The notes under the pieces: model-generated
Databases searched by the model: none
The model's input: the letters and a program-made list of their open reading frames with translations, nothing else
What the model was told of the DNA's origin: nothing
Part shown: positions 49,655-57,801 of the stretch, piece after piece
How positions within the stretch are numbered: position 1 is the stretch's first letter
How the letters are laid out: the number at the start of each line of letters is the position of its first letter
Origin: Acidimicrobiaceae bacterium
GTDB taxonomy: Bacteria > Actinomycetota > Acidimicrobiia > Acidimicrobiales > RAAP-2
Direction of reading: 5' to 3'
Assembly (NCBI GenBank): GCA_003155135.1
Contig: PMFN01000031.1
Span: 175,658 to 239,657, forward strand
DNA length: 64,000 nt
Made by a program: the position numbers and the translations under genes

Positions 49655-49686
49655 AACGGCCGGGCGCCCGAAGGCGCCCGGCCGTT
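49655..49686 (-). terminator. UUCG-capped hairpin after yceI
   Basis: AACGGCCGGGCGCC and GGCGCCCGGCCGTT form a perfect 14-bp stem; in the yceI transcript the loop reads UUCG closed by C-G, an exceptionally stable tetraloop. There is no T-run. It lies 34 bases downstream of the yceI stop and probably ends that transcript. Confidence 0.7.
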
Positions 49687-49719
49687 CAACGCGTGTGCGT
49701 GGACTGCGAGCAGTGCCGC

Positions 49720-50280
49720 TCAGTTGGCCTTGCTGGCTTCGATCTCGATCTCGATCTTGACCTTGTTGCCGACCACGAGGGAGCCGTTCTCGAGCGCTCC
49801 GTTGAAGCTGACATTGAAGTCGCGCCGGTCGACCTCGGCGGTCGCCTCGAAGGCGATGGCCGTGGTGTCGGGGATCATGTGCGGGCCCGAACCGAGGTAC
49901 TCCACGTTGAAGTCGACGGACTTGGTGATGCCACGGATGGTGAGATCGCCCGTCAGGGTGAACTCACTGTCGGACTTGATCGTGATCTTCGTGCTCTTGA
50001 GCGTGAGCGTCGGGAAGTTCTCGAGGTCGAAGAAGTCCGGCGACTTCAGGTGACCGTCACGCTGCTCGTTGCCCGTCGTGATGCTGGCCGCCTGGACCTC
50101 GGCTTCGACCGAGGACACCTCGGGGGAGTCGGCGATGGTGATCGCGCCGGAGAAGTCGGCGAAATTGCCGCGGACCTTGGCGCCGACGAGGTGGCGGGCG
50201 ACGAAGGTCACCGACGAGTGGGTCGGGTCGATGGTGTAGGTGCCGACCGCCGGGGGGGCGAGGGTGGTCTCAGTGCTCAT
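49720..50280 (-). CDS. YceI-family polyisoprenoid-binding protein
   Basis: A 186-residue lipocalin-like protein. GTYTIDPTHSSVTFVARHL opens the domain, SSVEAEVQAASITTGNEQRDGHLKSPDFFD is the core and FTLTGDLTIRGITKSVDFNV is the family signature. YceI proteins bind isoprenoid chains such as quinone-type lipids. No signal peptide is present, so it is a cytoplasmic member. AAGGAG precedes the ATG by six bases. A typical promoter and a palindrome lie between it and the divergent marR gene, which likely controls it. Confidence 0.93.
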   Translation of the reverse strand: MSTETTLAPPAVGTYTIDPTHSSVTFVARHLVGAKVRGNFADFSGAITIADSPEVSSVEAEVQAASITTGNEQRDGHLKSPDFFDLENFPTLTLKSTKITIKSDSEFTLTGDLTIRGITKSVDFNVEYLGSGPHMIPDTTAIAFEATAEVDRRDFNVSFNGALENGSLVVGNKVKIEIEIEASKAN

Positions 50281-50318
50281 GGCTTCTCCTTGTAAGGGGG
50301 TGTGTGCTTGCGGCAACC

Positions 50319-50348
50319 AATATATCTGACGAATCAACTACTTGTCAA
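50319..50348 (-). promoter_or_regulatory. Sigma-70-type promoter of yceI
   Basis: TTGACA (50343-50348) and TATATT (50319-50324) are separated by 18 bases on the minus strand and lead to a short untranslated region with an AAGGAG ribosome site. It is the clearest two-box promoter in the window and is AT-rich against its surroundings. Confidence 0.75.
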
Positions 50349-50355
50349 TCAGATA
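50323..50355. promoter_or_regulatory. Inverted repeat over the yceI promoter, probable MarR operator
   Basis: TATCTGA at 50323-50329 and TCAGATA at 50349-50355 are exact complements, 19 bases apart. The arms lie over the -10 and -35 boxes of yceI. A repressor binding here would block yceI and sit upstream of marR. Confidence 0.55.
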
Positions 50356-50375
50356 CTTCCTCAGCAGACATATGC

Positions 50376-50381
50376 TACGCT
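50376..50381 (+). promoter_or_regulatory. -10 hexamer TACGCT of marR, leaderless-type
   Basis: TACGCT ends seven bases before the GTG of marR, again without a ribosome site. An overlapping TATGCT at 50371 is an alternative. Confidence 0.5.
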
Positions 50382-50388
50382 GGCTGCC

Positions 50389-50949
50389 GTGAGCGACGTC
50401 GCCTCTCTGCGTGTGGGTGCCCCCGACGAGGGAGCGGCGCTCTCGGCCGTCGCCGAGGCGTCGGCGCCCGCCGAAGGTCGCTGCCACCGCTATGCCAACG
50501 ACGAGCGCATCCAGCTGATGGGCCTGCTGATCGAGGCCAACGCCCGCCTCACCCGGGTGCTCGGCGCCGAGCTCGAGGCGGCCAGTGGCCTCCCGCTCAG
50601 CTGGTACGACGTCTTGATCAGGCTCCGGCGCAGCGATGGCGGGCGCCTCACCATGACCGAGCTCGCAACCCAGACCCTGCTCACCTCGGGTGGCGTGACC
50701 CGGCTCGTCGACCGGATCGCCGAGGCTGGCTACGTCGAGCGGCAGGGCTGCCCGTCGGACCGCCGCAGCGTCTACGTCGTACTGACCGACGCCGGCGACG
50801 CCGCGCTGGAAGCGGCGACGGTCGCCCACTTGGAAGGCCTCGACCGCCACCTGCTCGGCCCGCTGTCGAAGGACGAGGTGCAGGGCTTGCGCGTCGCGCT
50901 CGAGAAGCTGGTCGGCGACGGCTCGGTCTGCGGTCGCACAACCGCCTGA
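50389..50949 (+). CDS. MarR-family transcriptional regulator
   Basis: A 186-residue winged-helix protein. The dimerisation helix ERIQLMGLLIEANARLTRVL is followed by LPLSWYDVLIRLRRSDGGRLTMTELA, the recognition helix SGGVTRLVDRIAEAGYVERQ and the wing SDRRSVYVVLTDAG with the conserved D-x-R. A cysteine in the wing (RQGCPSDRRS) might sense oxidants, but this is a guess. The divergent yceI gene and the palindrome between them suggest that it represses yceI and itself. Its stop is 11 bases from the end of ileS, which converges. Confidence 0.9.
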   Translation: MSDVASLRVGAPDEGAALSAVAEASAPAEGRCHRYANDERIQLMGLLIEANARLTRVLGAELEAASGLPLSWYDVLIRLRRSDGGRLTMTELATQTLLTSGGVTRLVDRIAEAGYVERQGCPSDRRSVYVVLTDAGDAALEAATVAHLEGLDRHLLGPLSKDEVQGLRVALEKLVGDGSVCGRTTA

Positions 50950-50959
50950 GCCGCTCGGC

Positions 50960-53900
50960 TCAGGCTTCCTCTTCCTTCTCTTCCACCTTCTCGATCCAGG
51001 CGAGCGCCCCGTCGATGCCGTCGAGTTCGAGGGGGGTGCCCTCGCCGTCGGCGACGCCCGGCACCACCCGCACTGCCAGCACCTCGCGCCCGATCAGCTC
51101 GAAGTGTTCGGCCAGCTCGTCGAGGCCGGCCACGGTGAGCACGATCCGGTCCGAGACATCGAGCCCCGAGGCCTTGCGCAGGTCCTGCACCTGGCGGATG
51201 ACCTCGCGGGCGAGCCCACGACGGCGCAGCGGTTCGTCGACCATGAGGTCAAGGGCGACCACCTCGCCCCCGTCGCGCGACACGGCGAACCCGGGCTGGC
51301 CCTGGATCCGCAGCTCGAGGTCGCCGGGGCCGAGAACCACGTCGTGGCCTCCGACCTCGACGGTGATGCTCTCACCGGCTTCGAGGGCCTCGGCAGCCAC
51401 CGATGCGTCCATCGACGCCAGCGCCCGTCGCAGGTCCTTCACGGCCTCGCCCAGGCGGGGTCCGAGCACCTTGAAGTTCGGCACCAGCTCGAAGCGGAGG
51501 ACCTCGCCGAGCTCCTCGGCCACCACCACTTCGTCGACGTTGAGCTCCTCGGCCACCACCGACGCGAGCAGCGACGGCGCACCCGGCGGCAGGAAGACGA
51601 GGGCCCGGGCCAGGGGCTGGCGCACCCTGATGCCCGCCTCCGAGCGCGCCGCCCTCCCGAGCGAGGTCAGGCGCCGGGCCATGGCCATCTCTGCCTCGAG
51701 CTCGGGGTCGGTCATGCCGCCCTCGGCGACCGTGGCCGAGGAGGCCTCCGGCCACTCCGCCAGGTGCACCGACTGGTCGGGCACCGCCCCGGTCAGGTCG
51801 CGCCAGAGGCGGTCGGCGACGAACGGGCAGAACGGGGCGAGCAGCTCGGCGATGGTGGTGAGCACCTCGAGCAGCGTGGCCTGGGCGGCGAGGGAGTCAC
51901 CGGCGGGCGCGTCGGGGTCGGTGCGCCAGAACCGACGGCGGCTGCGCCGCACGTACCAGTTGGACACGTCGTCGACCAGGCCAGCCAGCGCGCTGGCGGC
52001 GGGGAGCGGGTCGTAGCCGTCGAGCGCCTCAGTGACCGCCACCTCGGTCGAGGCGAGCCGGGACAGGATCCACCGGTCCAGCGCGGGGCGCCCGCTCGGC
52101 TCGATCACCTCGGGGTTGGCCGGGTCGAAGCCGTTGAGCGAGGCGTAGGTGGCGAAGAAGCTGTAGGTGTTCCACAAGGTGAGCAGCGTCTCGCGCAGGG
52201 ACGTGTCGATGACGGCGAGGGACACCCGGGTCGGCGTCCAGGGTGAGCCCTGGCTGAACATCCACCAGCGCAGCGGGTCCGCCCCCCTGCTCTGGAGGAT
52301 CTCCCACGGGTCGATGACATTGCCCACGGACTTGGACATCTTGCGGCCGTCGGCGTCGACGATGTGCCCGAGGCACATCACGTGGCGGTAGGGGGCCTCG
52401 CCGAAGACCAGCACGTTGACGGCCAGCAGCGAGTAGAACCAGCCGCGGGTCTGGTCGATCGCCTCGGTGATGAAATCCGCCGGGAACGTGAACTCCTCGG
52501 CCGACCCCGCCGTCCACGGGTAGCCGACCTGGGCGGCGGGCATCGACCCCGAATCGAACCAGGCGTCGATGACCGGCTCGACCCGGCGTGCCAGAGCGAG
52601 CTCGCCGTCGACCCGGGCCTCGGCGCACTGGGGGCAGTCGAAGGTGACCTCGTCGATATAGGGGCGGTGCGGGTCGACGCCGGTGACGTCGCGCCCGGTG
52701 AGCTCGGAGAGCTGCGCCAGCGAGGCGACGCAGGTGAGGTGGCCGTGCCCGCAGCGCCAGATCGGCAGTGGCGTCCCCCAGTAGCGGTCACGGGAGAGCG
52801 CCCAGTCGACGTTGTTCTCGAGCCACTCCCCGAACCGGCCGTCGCGGATGTGGGGCGGGTGCCAGCTGACGTCGTGGTTGGCGGCGACCAGCTCCGCCTT
52901 CTTGGTGGAGGTGGCGATGTACCAGCTCGGCTTGCCCCAGTAGATGAGCGGGGTGTCGCATCGCCAGCAGTGCGGGTACGAGTGGGCGTAGGGCATCCGG
53001 CGGAGCAGCCGACCAGCCGCTTCCAGCCGGTTGTTGATGTCGTGGTTGGTCTCGCGCACGGAGCGCCCCTCGAGCCAGGCGACAGCGTTGGTGAAGGCGC
53101 CGTCGGGACCGACGGGGTTGAGTGTGGCGAGGCCGTTCTCCCGCCCGACCTGGCGGTCGATCTCGCCGAAGGCGGGGGCGAGGTGGACGATGCCCGTCCC
53201 CTCGTCGGTGGTAACGAAGTCCGCACCCACCACCCGCCATGCCTCGCCGGTGCCCGGTGCCGGCGTGAGGTCGTCGATCGGGCGCTCATAGTGCAGGCCC
53301 ACCAGCGCCGAGCCGTCCACGCGGCCCGAGATGACCGCACCCTCGCCGAAGACATCCTCGACCAGGGCTTCGGCGACCACCATGCCGTCGACGACCGCGT
53401 AGGTGAGCTCAGGGTTGACCGCCGCCCCAGTGTTCGAGAGCAGCGTCCAGGGCGTCGTGGTCCAGACCACGAGCGAGGTGGCACCCGAGAGGGCGGCGGG
53501 GTCGGCGTCGACGAGTGGCAGCAGCACGTAGGCGGACTCGTCGGTTTCGTCGTAGTAGACGCCGGGCTGGCCCAGCTCGTGGCTCGACAGGGCCGTGCCA
53601 CAGCGCGGGCAGTAGGGCACCACCTTCACGTCCTCATAGAGGAGGCCCTGCTCGAAGAGCCGCGAGAGGTGCCACCAGACCGACTCCACATAGCTCGAGT
53701 CGAAGGTCCAGTAGGCGGCGTCGAGGTCGACCCAGTAGCCAATCCGCTCGGTCAGCGCACGCCAGTCGTCGACATAGGAGAGCACCGACTCGCGGCACAG
53801 CCGCGTGAATTCGGCGATGCCCACCTCGTCTTCGATCTGGCGCTTGGAGGTGATGCCGAGGCGCTTTTCCACCTCGACCTCGACGGGGAGCCCATGGGTG

Positions 53901-54157
53901 TCCCAACCGGCCTTGCGCGCCACGTAGTAGCCCCGCATGGTCCGGTAGCGGCAGAAGAGGTCCTTGTAGGCACGCGCCCACACGTGGTGCAGTCCCGGGC
54001 GCCCGTTGGCCGTCGGCGGCCCCTCGTAGAACACCCACGCCGGTGCGCCCTCGCGCTGGGCGATGGAGCGCTCGAAGATGCGGTGCTCGCGCCAGCGCGC
54101 CAGCTCGCTCTCTTCGAGCGAGGCAAAATCGACGTCAGGCGGTACGGGGCTGAACAC
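50960..54157 (-). CDS. ileS: Isoleucyl-tRNA synthetase, altered-signature type
   Basis: A 1065-residue class I synthetase of the long IleRS2 kind. The usual HxGH signature is replaced by GLHH (residues 55-58, in NGRPGLHHVWARAYKD); KMSKS at 606-610 is normal. The editing domain (CP1) lies around 190-400 with TTTPWTLLSNTGAAV and GTGIVHLAPAFGE, and WDTHGLPVEVEVEK is intact. The C-terminal part is the long IleRS2 tail without the zinc cysteines of type 1. The GTG at 54157 has GGAG seven bases before it. I looked for a T-box leader in the 130-base upstream gap and saw none. Confidence 0.95.
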   Translation of the reverse strand: MFSPVPPDVDFASLEESELARWREHRIFERSIAQREGAPAWVFYEGPPTANGRPGLHHVWARAYKDLFCRYRTMRGYYVARKAGWDTHGLPVEVEVEKRLGITSKRQIEDEVGIAEFTRLCRESVLSYVDDWRALTERIGYWVDLDAAYWTFDSSYVESVWWHLSRLFEQGLLYEDVKVVPYCPRCGTALSSHELGQPGVYYDETDESAYVLLPLVDADPAALSGATSLVVWTTTPWTLLSNTGAAVNPELTYAVVDGMVVAEALVEDVFGEGAVISGRVDGSALVGLHYERPIDDLTPAPGTGEAWRVVGADFVTTDEGTGIVHLAPAFGEIDRQVGRENGLATLNPVGPDGAFTNAVAWLEGRSVRETNHDINNRLEAAGRLLRRMPYAHSYPHCWRCDTPLIYWGKPSWYIATSTKKAELVAANHDVSWHPPHIRDGRFGEWLENNVDWALSRDRYWGTPLPIWRCGHGHLTCVASLAQLSELTGRDVTGVDPHRPYIDEVTFDCPQCAEARVDGELALARRVEPVIDAWFDSGSMPAAQVGYPWTAGSAEEFTFPADFITEAIDQTRGWFYSLLAVNVLVFGEAPYRHVMCLGHIVDADGRKMSKSVGNVIDPWEILQSRGADPLRWWMFSQGSPWTPTRVSLAVIDTSLRETLLTLWNTYSFFATYASLNGFDPANPEVIEPSGRPALDRWILSRLASTEVAVTEALDGYDPLPAASALAGLVDDVSNWYVRRSRRRFWRTDPDAPAGDSLAAQATLLEVLTTIAELLAPFCPFVADRLWRDLTGAVPDQSVHLAEWPEASSATVAEGGMTDPELEAEMAMARRLTSLGRAARSEAGIRVRQPLARALVFLPPGAPSLLASVVAEELNVDEVVVAEELGEVLRFELVPNFKVLGPRLGEAVKDLRRALASMDASVAAEALEAGESITVEVGGHDVVLGPGDLELRIQGQPGFAVSRDGGEVVALDLMVDEPLRRRGLAREVIRQVQDLRKASGLDVSDRIVLTVAGLDELAEHFELIGREVLAVRVVPGVADGEGTPLELDGIDGALAWIEKVEEKEEEA

Positions 54158-54186
54158 GCGGTCTCCAGGGACGGGGGCAGGTGCAA

Positions 54187-54192
54187 AGGATA
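54187..54192 (-). promoter_or_regulatory. -10 hexamer TATCCT of ileS
   Basis: TATCCT lies 29 bases before the ileS GTG on the minus strand, leaving a short untranslated leader with a GGAG ribosome site. No clear -35 box is seen. Confidence 0.45.
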
Positions 54193-54286
54193 GAGGGTGG
54201 GCCTGGCACCCTCTCCACGATGTGCCAAGATTCCGGGGCACGCCGACCCGTCACCGGGCGGCGACGCAAGTGCGGAGGCGAGGACC

Positions 54287-54514
54287 GTGAAGTCGATCAA
54301 GAGGTACGTCCAGCTGGTGGTGGTGTGCGCGACGGTCGCCCTCGCCGCCCCCTTCCTCCTGATGGGCATCTTCAGCCAGCGGACCTTCCGGGCGAAGATG
54401 GCCAAGATCTACGGCGACGTCGGGCCCAAGGTGCAACGCTCGATGGACAACTGGCGCTACGACCTCACGGTCTCGGAGTTCATGAGCGGACAGGTGAAGC
54501 GCACCAAGCGCTGA
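54287..54514 (+). CDS. 75-residue single-pass membrane protein
   Basis: A short protein with a basic start (VKSIKRYV), one hydrophobic helix (LVVVCATVALAAPFLLMGI, about residues 9-27) and a basic soluble tail of about 45 residues rich in K and R. The GTG at 54287 has GGAGG eight bases upstream. The tail (RTFRAKMAKIYGDVGPKVQ) may be an amphipathic helix. I do not recognise a family. It is transcribed away from ileS. Confidence 0.65.
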   Translation: MKSIKRYVQLVVVCATVALAAPFLLMGIFSQRTFRAKMAKIYGDVGPKVQRSMDNWRYDLTVSEFMSGQVKRTKR

Positions 54515-54689
54515 GCTGGGGAGCAATCGCCCCGGTTCGGGTCCCGCACCCCGATGCGTCGAAGAACTAGGTTTGCGCCGTCGCCAGGTGGGCGGTGCGG
54601 GCCTTTTCGGGTATAGCGCCCGATGGACCTCGGGGGCCAGGACAACGAGATCCGCGGCCCGCTCGGTTCGCTCGGCGGGAGGACCAACG

Positions 54690-56141
54690 GTGGACGACGA
54701 GACGGCGAAGCAACCAGGCGAGGGCTCGGCTGCGGTCGAGCCGGCAGCCACCGCCCTACCCACCGAGGTCGTCGAGGCGGCGGTGCTGCACTCCGAGCAG
54801 GCAAAGAGCCTGAAGCGCAAGCGGCGCGCCCGGCGCATCGCCGCAGCCGTGCTCATCTTCCTCGGCAGCGTGCTCGCCCCGATCAGCCTGCTCTCGGTGT
54901 GGGCCAACAACACCATCTCGAACACCGACCACTACCTCGCCACCGTCGGTCCCCTCGCCTCGAACGCGGCCATCCAGTCGGCGGTCACCGACAAGGTGAC
55001 CAACGAGGTCGTCGCCGCCATCGACGTGCCCAAGATCGTGAAGAACGCGCTCCCCGCGCGCGCTGCGCCGATCGTCGCCCCCATCGAGGGGGCGTTGTAC
55101 TCCTTCGTCCACTCGACGGTGGCCAAGGTGGTGGCCTCCTCCACCTTCCAGAAGGTCTGGATCGACGCCAACAAGGTCACGCACAAACAGCTCGTGGCCC
55201 TGCTCAACGGCAACGGCAAGAACGGGATCACCGTCACCAACGGCGAGGTGGTGCTCGACCTGAGCCCGCTCGTGACCAACGTCCAGCACCAACTGGCCTC
55301 CGCGGGGTTCACCGTCGTCAACAGGCTGCCGGTGAGCAAGGTGCCCCATACGAGCATCGTGCTGTTCAAGTCCGACTCGCTCACCAAGGCACAGGCCGGC
55401 TTCCAGGCACTCAACACCCTCGGGGTCTGGCTGCCCGTCGTCGCCCTCGTGTTCCTGATCGCCGGGGTGCTGCTCTCGCTGCGGCGGCGGGCGGCGCTGG
55501 TGCGCACCGCCCTCTACGTCGCCTTCGGCATGGTGCTGGTGCTGATCGTCATGAAGGTGGTGCGCCACTTCTACCTGGCCTCGGTCCCCGCCGACGTGCT
55601 CCCCCGCCCCGCGGCGGCCGCCGCCTTTGACATCGCCATCCACTTCCTCATCGAGGGGGCACGCGCAATGCTCGCCTTCGCCCTCCTGATCGCCCTGGGC
55701 GCCTACTTCACCGGTCCCGCCCGCCTGGCCACCGCCGCGCGTACCGGGGTGAACCGGGGCCTCTCCGCCGTCGGCAGCTGGCTCGAGCAAGCCGGCGCCC
55801 TGCCGGTGGGGTTGCGCCAGTGGGTGCTCCGCTACCGCCCCTGGCTCCAGGGCGTGGTGGTGCTCGCCTTCGTCGTCGCCACGCTGTTGTGGAGCCCCCA
55901 CACCGCCAAGGTGGAGATATGGCTGGCCATCATCGGGGTGGTGCTGCTCGCCATCATCGGGATCGTGCGCTCACGCACCCGGGAGGAGCTCGCCGACCTG
56001 GTCGAGCGCCGTGAACGGGCTGCAGCCGCGCGCGAGGAGGAGCAGCAGGCCGCGGTGGCCGCCGCCGCCCTCAACGAGCCGGTTGCGGCCGGCTCGATCG
56101 GCCCCGCCCCCGATGAGGACCCGACGAAAGGCACGGCGTGA
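54690..56141 (+). CDS. Large membrane protein, unknown function
   Basis: A 483-residue protein. A 48-residue acidic cytoplasmic start is followed by a first membrane helix (IAAAVLIFLGSVLAPISLLSVW). A soluble outer part of about 190 residues (NTDHYLATVGPLASNAAIQSAV, helices and strands) follows, then about five more helices, and a cytoplasmic tail rich in R, E and A (EELADLVERRERAAAAREEEQQ) that looks coiled-coil. It resembles uncharacterised actinobacterial proteins with such an outer domain. The GTG at 54690 has GGGAGG seven bases upstream; TATAGC at 54612 may be its -10 box. The next gene overlaps it. Confidence 0.8.
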   Translation: MDDETAKQPGEGSAAVEPAATALPTEVVEAAVLHSEQAKSLKRKRRARRIAAAVLIFLGSVLAPISLLSVWANNTISNTDHYLATVGPLASNAAIQSAVTDKVTNEVVAAIDVPKIVKNALPARAAPIVAPIEGALYSFVHSTVAKVVASSTFQKVWIDANKVTHKQLVALLNGNGKNGITVTNGEVVLDLSPLVTNVQHQLASAGFTVVNRLPVSKVPHTSIVLFKSDSLTKAQAGFQALNTLGVWLPVVALVFLIAGVLLSLRRRAALVRTALYVAFGMVLVLIVMKVVRHFYLASVPADVLPRPAAAAAFDIAIHFLIEGARAMLAFALLIALGAYFTGPARLATAARTGVNRGLSAVGSWLEQAGALPVGLRQWVLRYRPWLQGVVVLAFVVATLLWSPHTAKVEIWLAIIGVVLLAIIGIVRSRTREELADLVERRERAAAAREEEQQAAVAAAALNEPVAAGSIGPAPDEDPTKGTA

Positions 56142-56488
56142 ACATCTCGCACATCTTCTGGCAGTCGTTCTGGATCCTGCTCGTCTGGGTGCCCCTGGTG
56201 CTCCTGTGGGCCATCGCGCTCTTCGACATCTTCTTCCGCAACACCGAGCCGGGCATCAAGAAGCTGGGCTGGGTGGTCCTGGTGCTGGTGATCCCTTATG
56301 TCGGGGCGATCATCTACCTGCTGCGCCGCGAGTCGAGCCGCGTGGAGCACCATGACGACGCGCCGGTGCGCAGCACCCCCGAGGCGGCGGTCGACGCCCT
56401 TCAGCGGGCGTCAGCCCTCCACGATGCCGGCAAGCTGAGCGACACCGAGTTCGCCGAGGTCAAGCGGTCACTCGTCCACCCGAGCTAA
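56138..56488 (+). CDS. PLDc_N membrane domain with SHOCT tail
   Basis: A 116-residue protein. Two membrane helices (FWILLVWVPLVLLWAIALFDIFF, split here by residue limits, and LGWVVLVLVIPYVGAIIYLL) form the PLDc_N unit, normally found before phospholipase D domains. The tail LHDAGKLSDTEFAEVKRSLV is a SHOCT motif, a short helical oligomerisation unit. No phospholipase domain follows, so the function is unknown. The GTG at 56138 overlaps the stop of the large membrane protein (GTGA), so the two are coupled and probably work together. Confidence 0.87.
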   Translation: MNISHIFWQSFWILLVWVPLVLLWAIALFDIFFRNTEPGIKKLGWVVLVLVIPYVGAIIYLLRRESSRVEHHDDAPVRSTPEAAVDALQRASALHDAGKLSDTEFAEVKRSLVHPS

Positions 56489-56499
56489 CCCGGGCGGCA

Positions 56500-57213
56500 T
56501 CAGCCGCCGGTAGTCGGGTCGAACTCGGCGTGCAGCGAGGCCTCGAGCCGCTCGAAGAGCGCCTCGTCCACTTCCTCGAGCGACCCGAGGACGGCGTCGG
56601 CGATGGCGAAGGCAGGAAGCCTGCGCTCGCTTGCCTCGGGTACGGCGATCACGCGCATGCACGCCGCCTTGGCGGCCAGGACGCCGGCGGGGGCGTCCTC
56701 GAACACCAGGCACGCCGTCGGCTCGACACCGAGCTTTGACGCTGCGGTGAGGAAGACCGCGGGGTGCGGCTTGCCGAATGCCTCGTCCTCGGCCGAGTGC
56801 GCGAAGAGGAAGTGGCGCGCCAGGTCGAAGTGCTCGAGCACGAGTTCGATCACCCGGTACTGGCTCGACGAGGCTACCGCCATGGCCAGGCCGTGGCGGC
56901 GGCACAGCTCGATGGTCGACCCCACACCCGGCTGCAGCGTCCCCCGGGCCACCACAAGACCGCACACGCGCTCGACCACCAGGTCCGCCACCGTGTCGAT
57001 GTCCGGCCCGTCCCAGGGGTAGCGGTCGTACCAGTGGGCGATCGCCTCGTTCACGAACATGCCCTTGGTCTGGCGGCACGCCTGGATGCCGAGGGGCACC
57101 CCGAGGTCGCCGAGCACCTCGATCTCGGCCTCGTGCCAGAGGGGCTCGGAGTCGACGAGGAGGCCGTCCATGTCGAAGATGGCCGCGCCGAAGCTGGCAC
57201 CGCTCGCCGTCAT
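56500..57213 (-). CDS. HAD hydrolase, beta-phosphoglucomutase-like
   Basis: A 237-residue phosphatase or mutase of the HAD subfamily with a small alpha-helical cap. Motif I is IFDMDGLLVDSEPLW, motif II is the serine in AVASSSQYRV, motif III is KPHPAVFLTAASKLGV and motif IV is VFEDAPAGVLAAKAA. YniC-type 2-deoxyglucose-6-phosphatases look similar. It is 19 bases after gpx and probably co-transcribed. The substrate is unknown. Confidence 0.88.
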   Translation of the reverse strand: MTASGASFGAAIFDMDGLLVDSEPLWHEAEIEVLGDLGVPLGIQACRQTKGMFVNEAIAHWYDRYPWDGPDIDTVADLVVERVCGLVVARGTLQPGVGSTIELCRRHGLAMAVASSSQYRVIELVLEHFDLARHFLFAHSAEDEAFGKPHPAVFLTAASKLGVEPTACLVFEDAPAGVLAAKAACMRVIAVPEASERRLPAFAIADAVLGSLEEVDEALFERLEASLHAEFDPTTGG

Positions 57214-57232
57214 CGTCGACCGCGCTGCCCGC

Positions 57233-57721
57233 TCAGACCGGCAGCGCCGCTTCGATGGCCTCGATGACGACCGGGTCCTCGGGGTCGACCTGCGGGCGGA
57301 AGCGGGCCACCACCTCGCCGGTGGGCGAGACCAGGAACTTCTCGAAATTCCACGTGATGTCCCCGGCCGTGCCCTCGGCGTCGGGCACCTCGGTCAGCTG
57401 CTCGTAGAGCGGGTGGCGGTTCTCGCCGTTCACCTCGATCTTCTCCATGAGGGGGAAGCTCACGCCGTAGGTGGTCGAGCAGAATTCCTTGATCTCCTCG
57501 GCGCTGCCCGGCTCTTGGCCCATGAACTGATTGCAGGGGAAGCCGACGACGGAAAAGCCACGGTCCGCGTAGGTGCGCTGCAGGCGCTCGAGCCCCTCGT
57601 ACTGTGGGGTGAGCCCGCACTTGGATGCCACGTTGACGAGCAGGAGGGCCTTGCCCTCGAACGGCTCGAGGGATGAGGGGTCGCCGTCGAGGGTACCGAT
57701 CGGGGTGTCGTAGAGCGTCAT
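57233..57721 (-). CDS. gpx: Glutathione peroxidase (thiol peroxidase)
   Basis: A 162-residue peroxidase. The peroxidatic cysteine C35 is in NVASKCGLTPQYEGLE; the catalytic Gln is in FPCNQFMGQEPGS, and the Trp/Asn part is WNFEKFLV. Actinobacteria lack glutathione, so thioredoxin or mycothiol is the probable reductant. The ATG at 57721 has TAGCCT six bases upstream and no ribosome site. Confidence 0.93.
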   Translation of the reverse strand: MTLYDTPIGTLDGDPSSLEPFEGKALLLVNVASKCGLTPQYEGLERLQRTYADRGFSVVGFPCNQFMGQEPGSAEEIKEFCSTTYGVSFPLMEKIEVNGENRHPLYEQLTEVPDAEGTAGDITWNFEKFLVSPTGEVVARFRPQVDPEDPVVIEAIEAALPV

Positions 57722-57727
57722 GGCTGC

Positions 57728-57733
57728 AGGCTA
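57728..57733 (-). promoter_or_regulatory. -10 hexamer TAGCCT of gpx, leaderless-type
   Basis: TAGCCT is followed by exactly six bases and the gpx ATG. It lies in the 80-base gap to the divergent oxidoreductase. Confidence 0.6.
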
Positions 57734-57801
57734 CTGGTGCCGGCCCGACATGTGCTTCGCTTGGTGGTCCTGAGACCAGTTGACGAGAGGACGAAACGGC
57801 C

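Noticed and set aside
54158..54290. T-box riboswitch before ileS
   Set aside because: The gap is only about 130 bases, has no T-box-like TGGNACC element with a specifier loop, and already contains a -10 box 29 bases from the start.
54623..55630. 335-codon frame starting at an ATG six bases after TATAGC
   Set aside because: It overlaps the large membrane protein in another frame and its translation is arginine/glycine low-complexity sequence. The TATAGC box is probably the promoter of the membrane gene.
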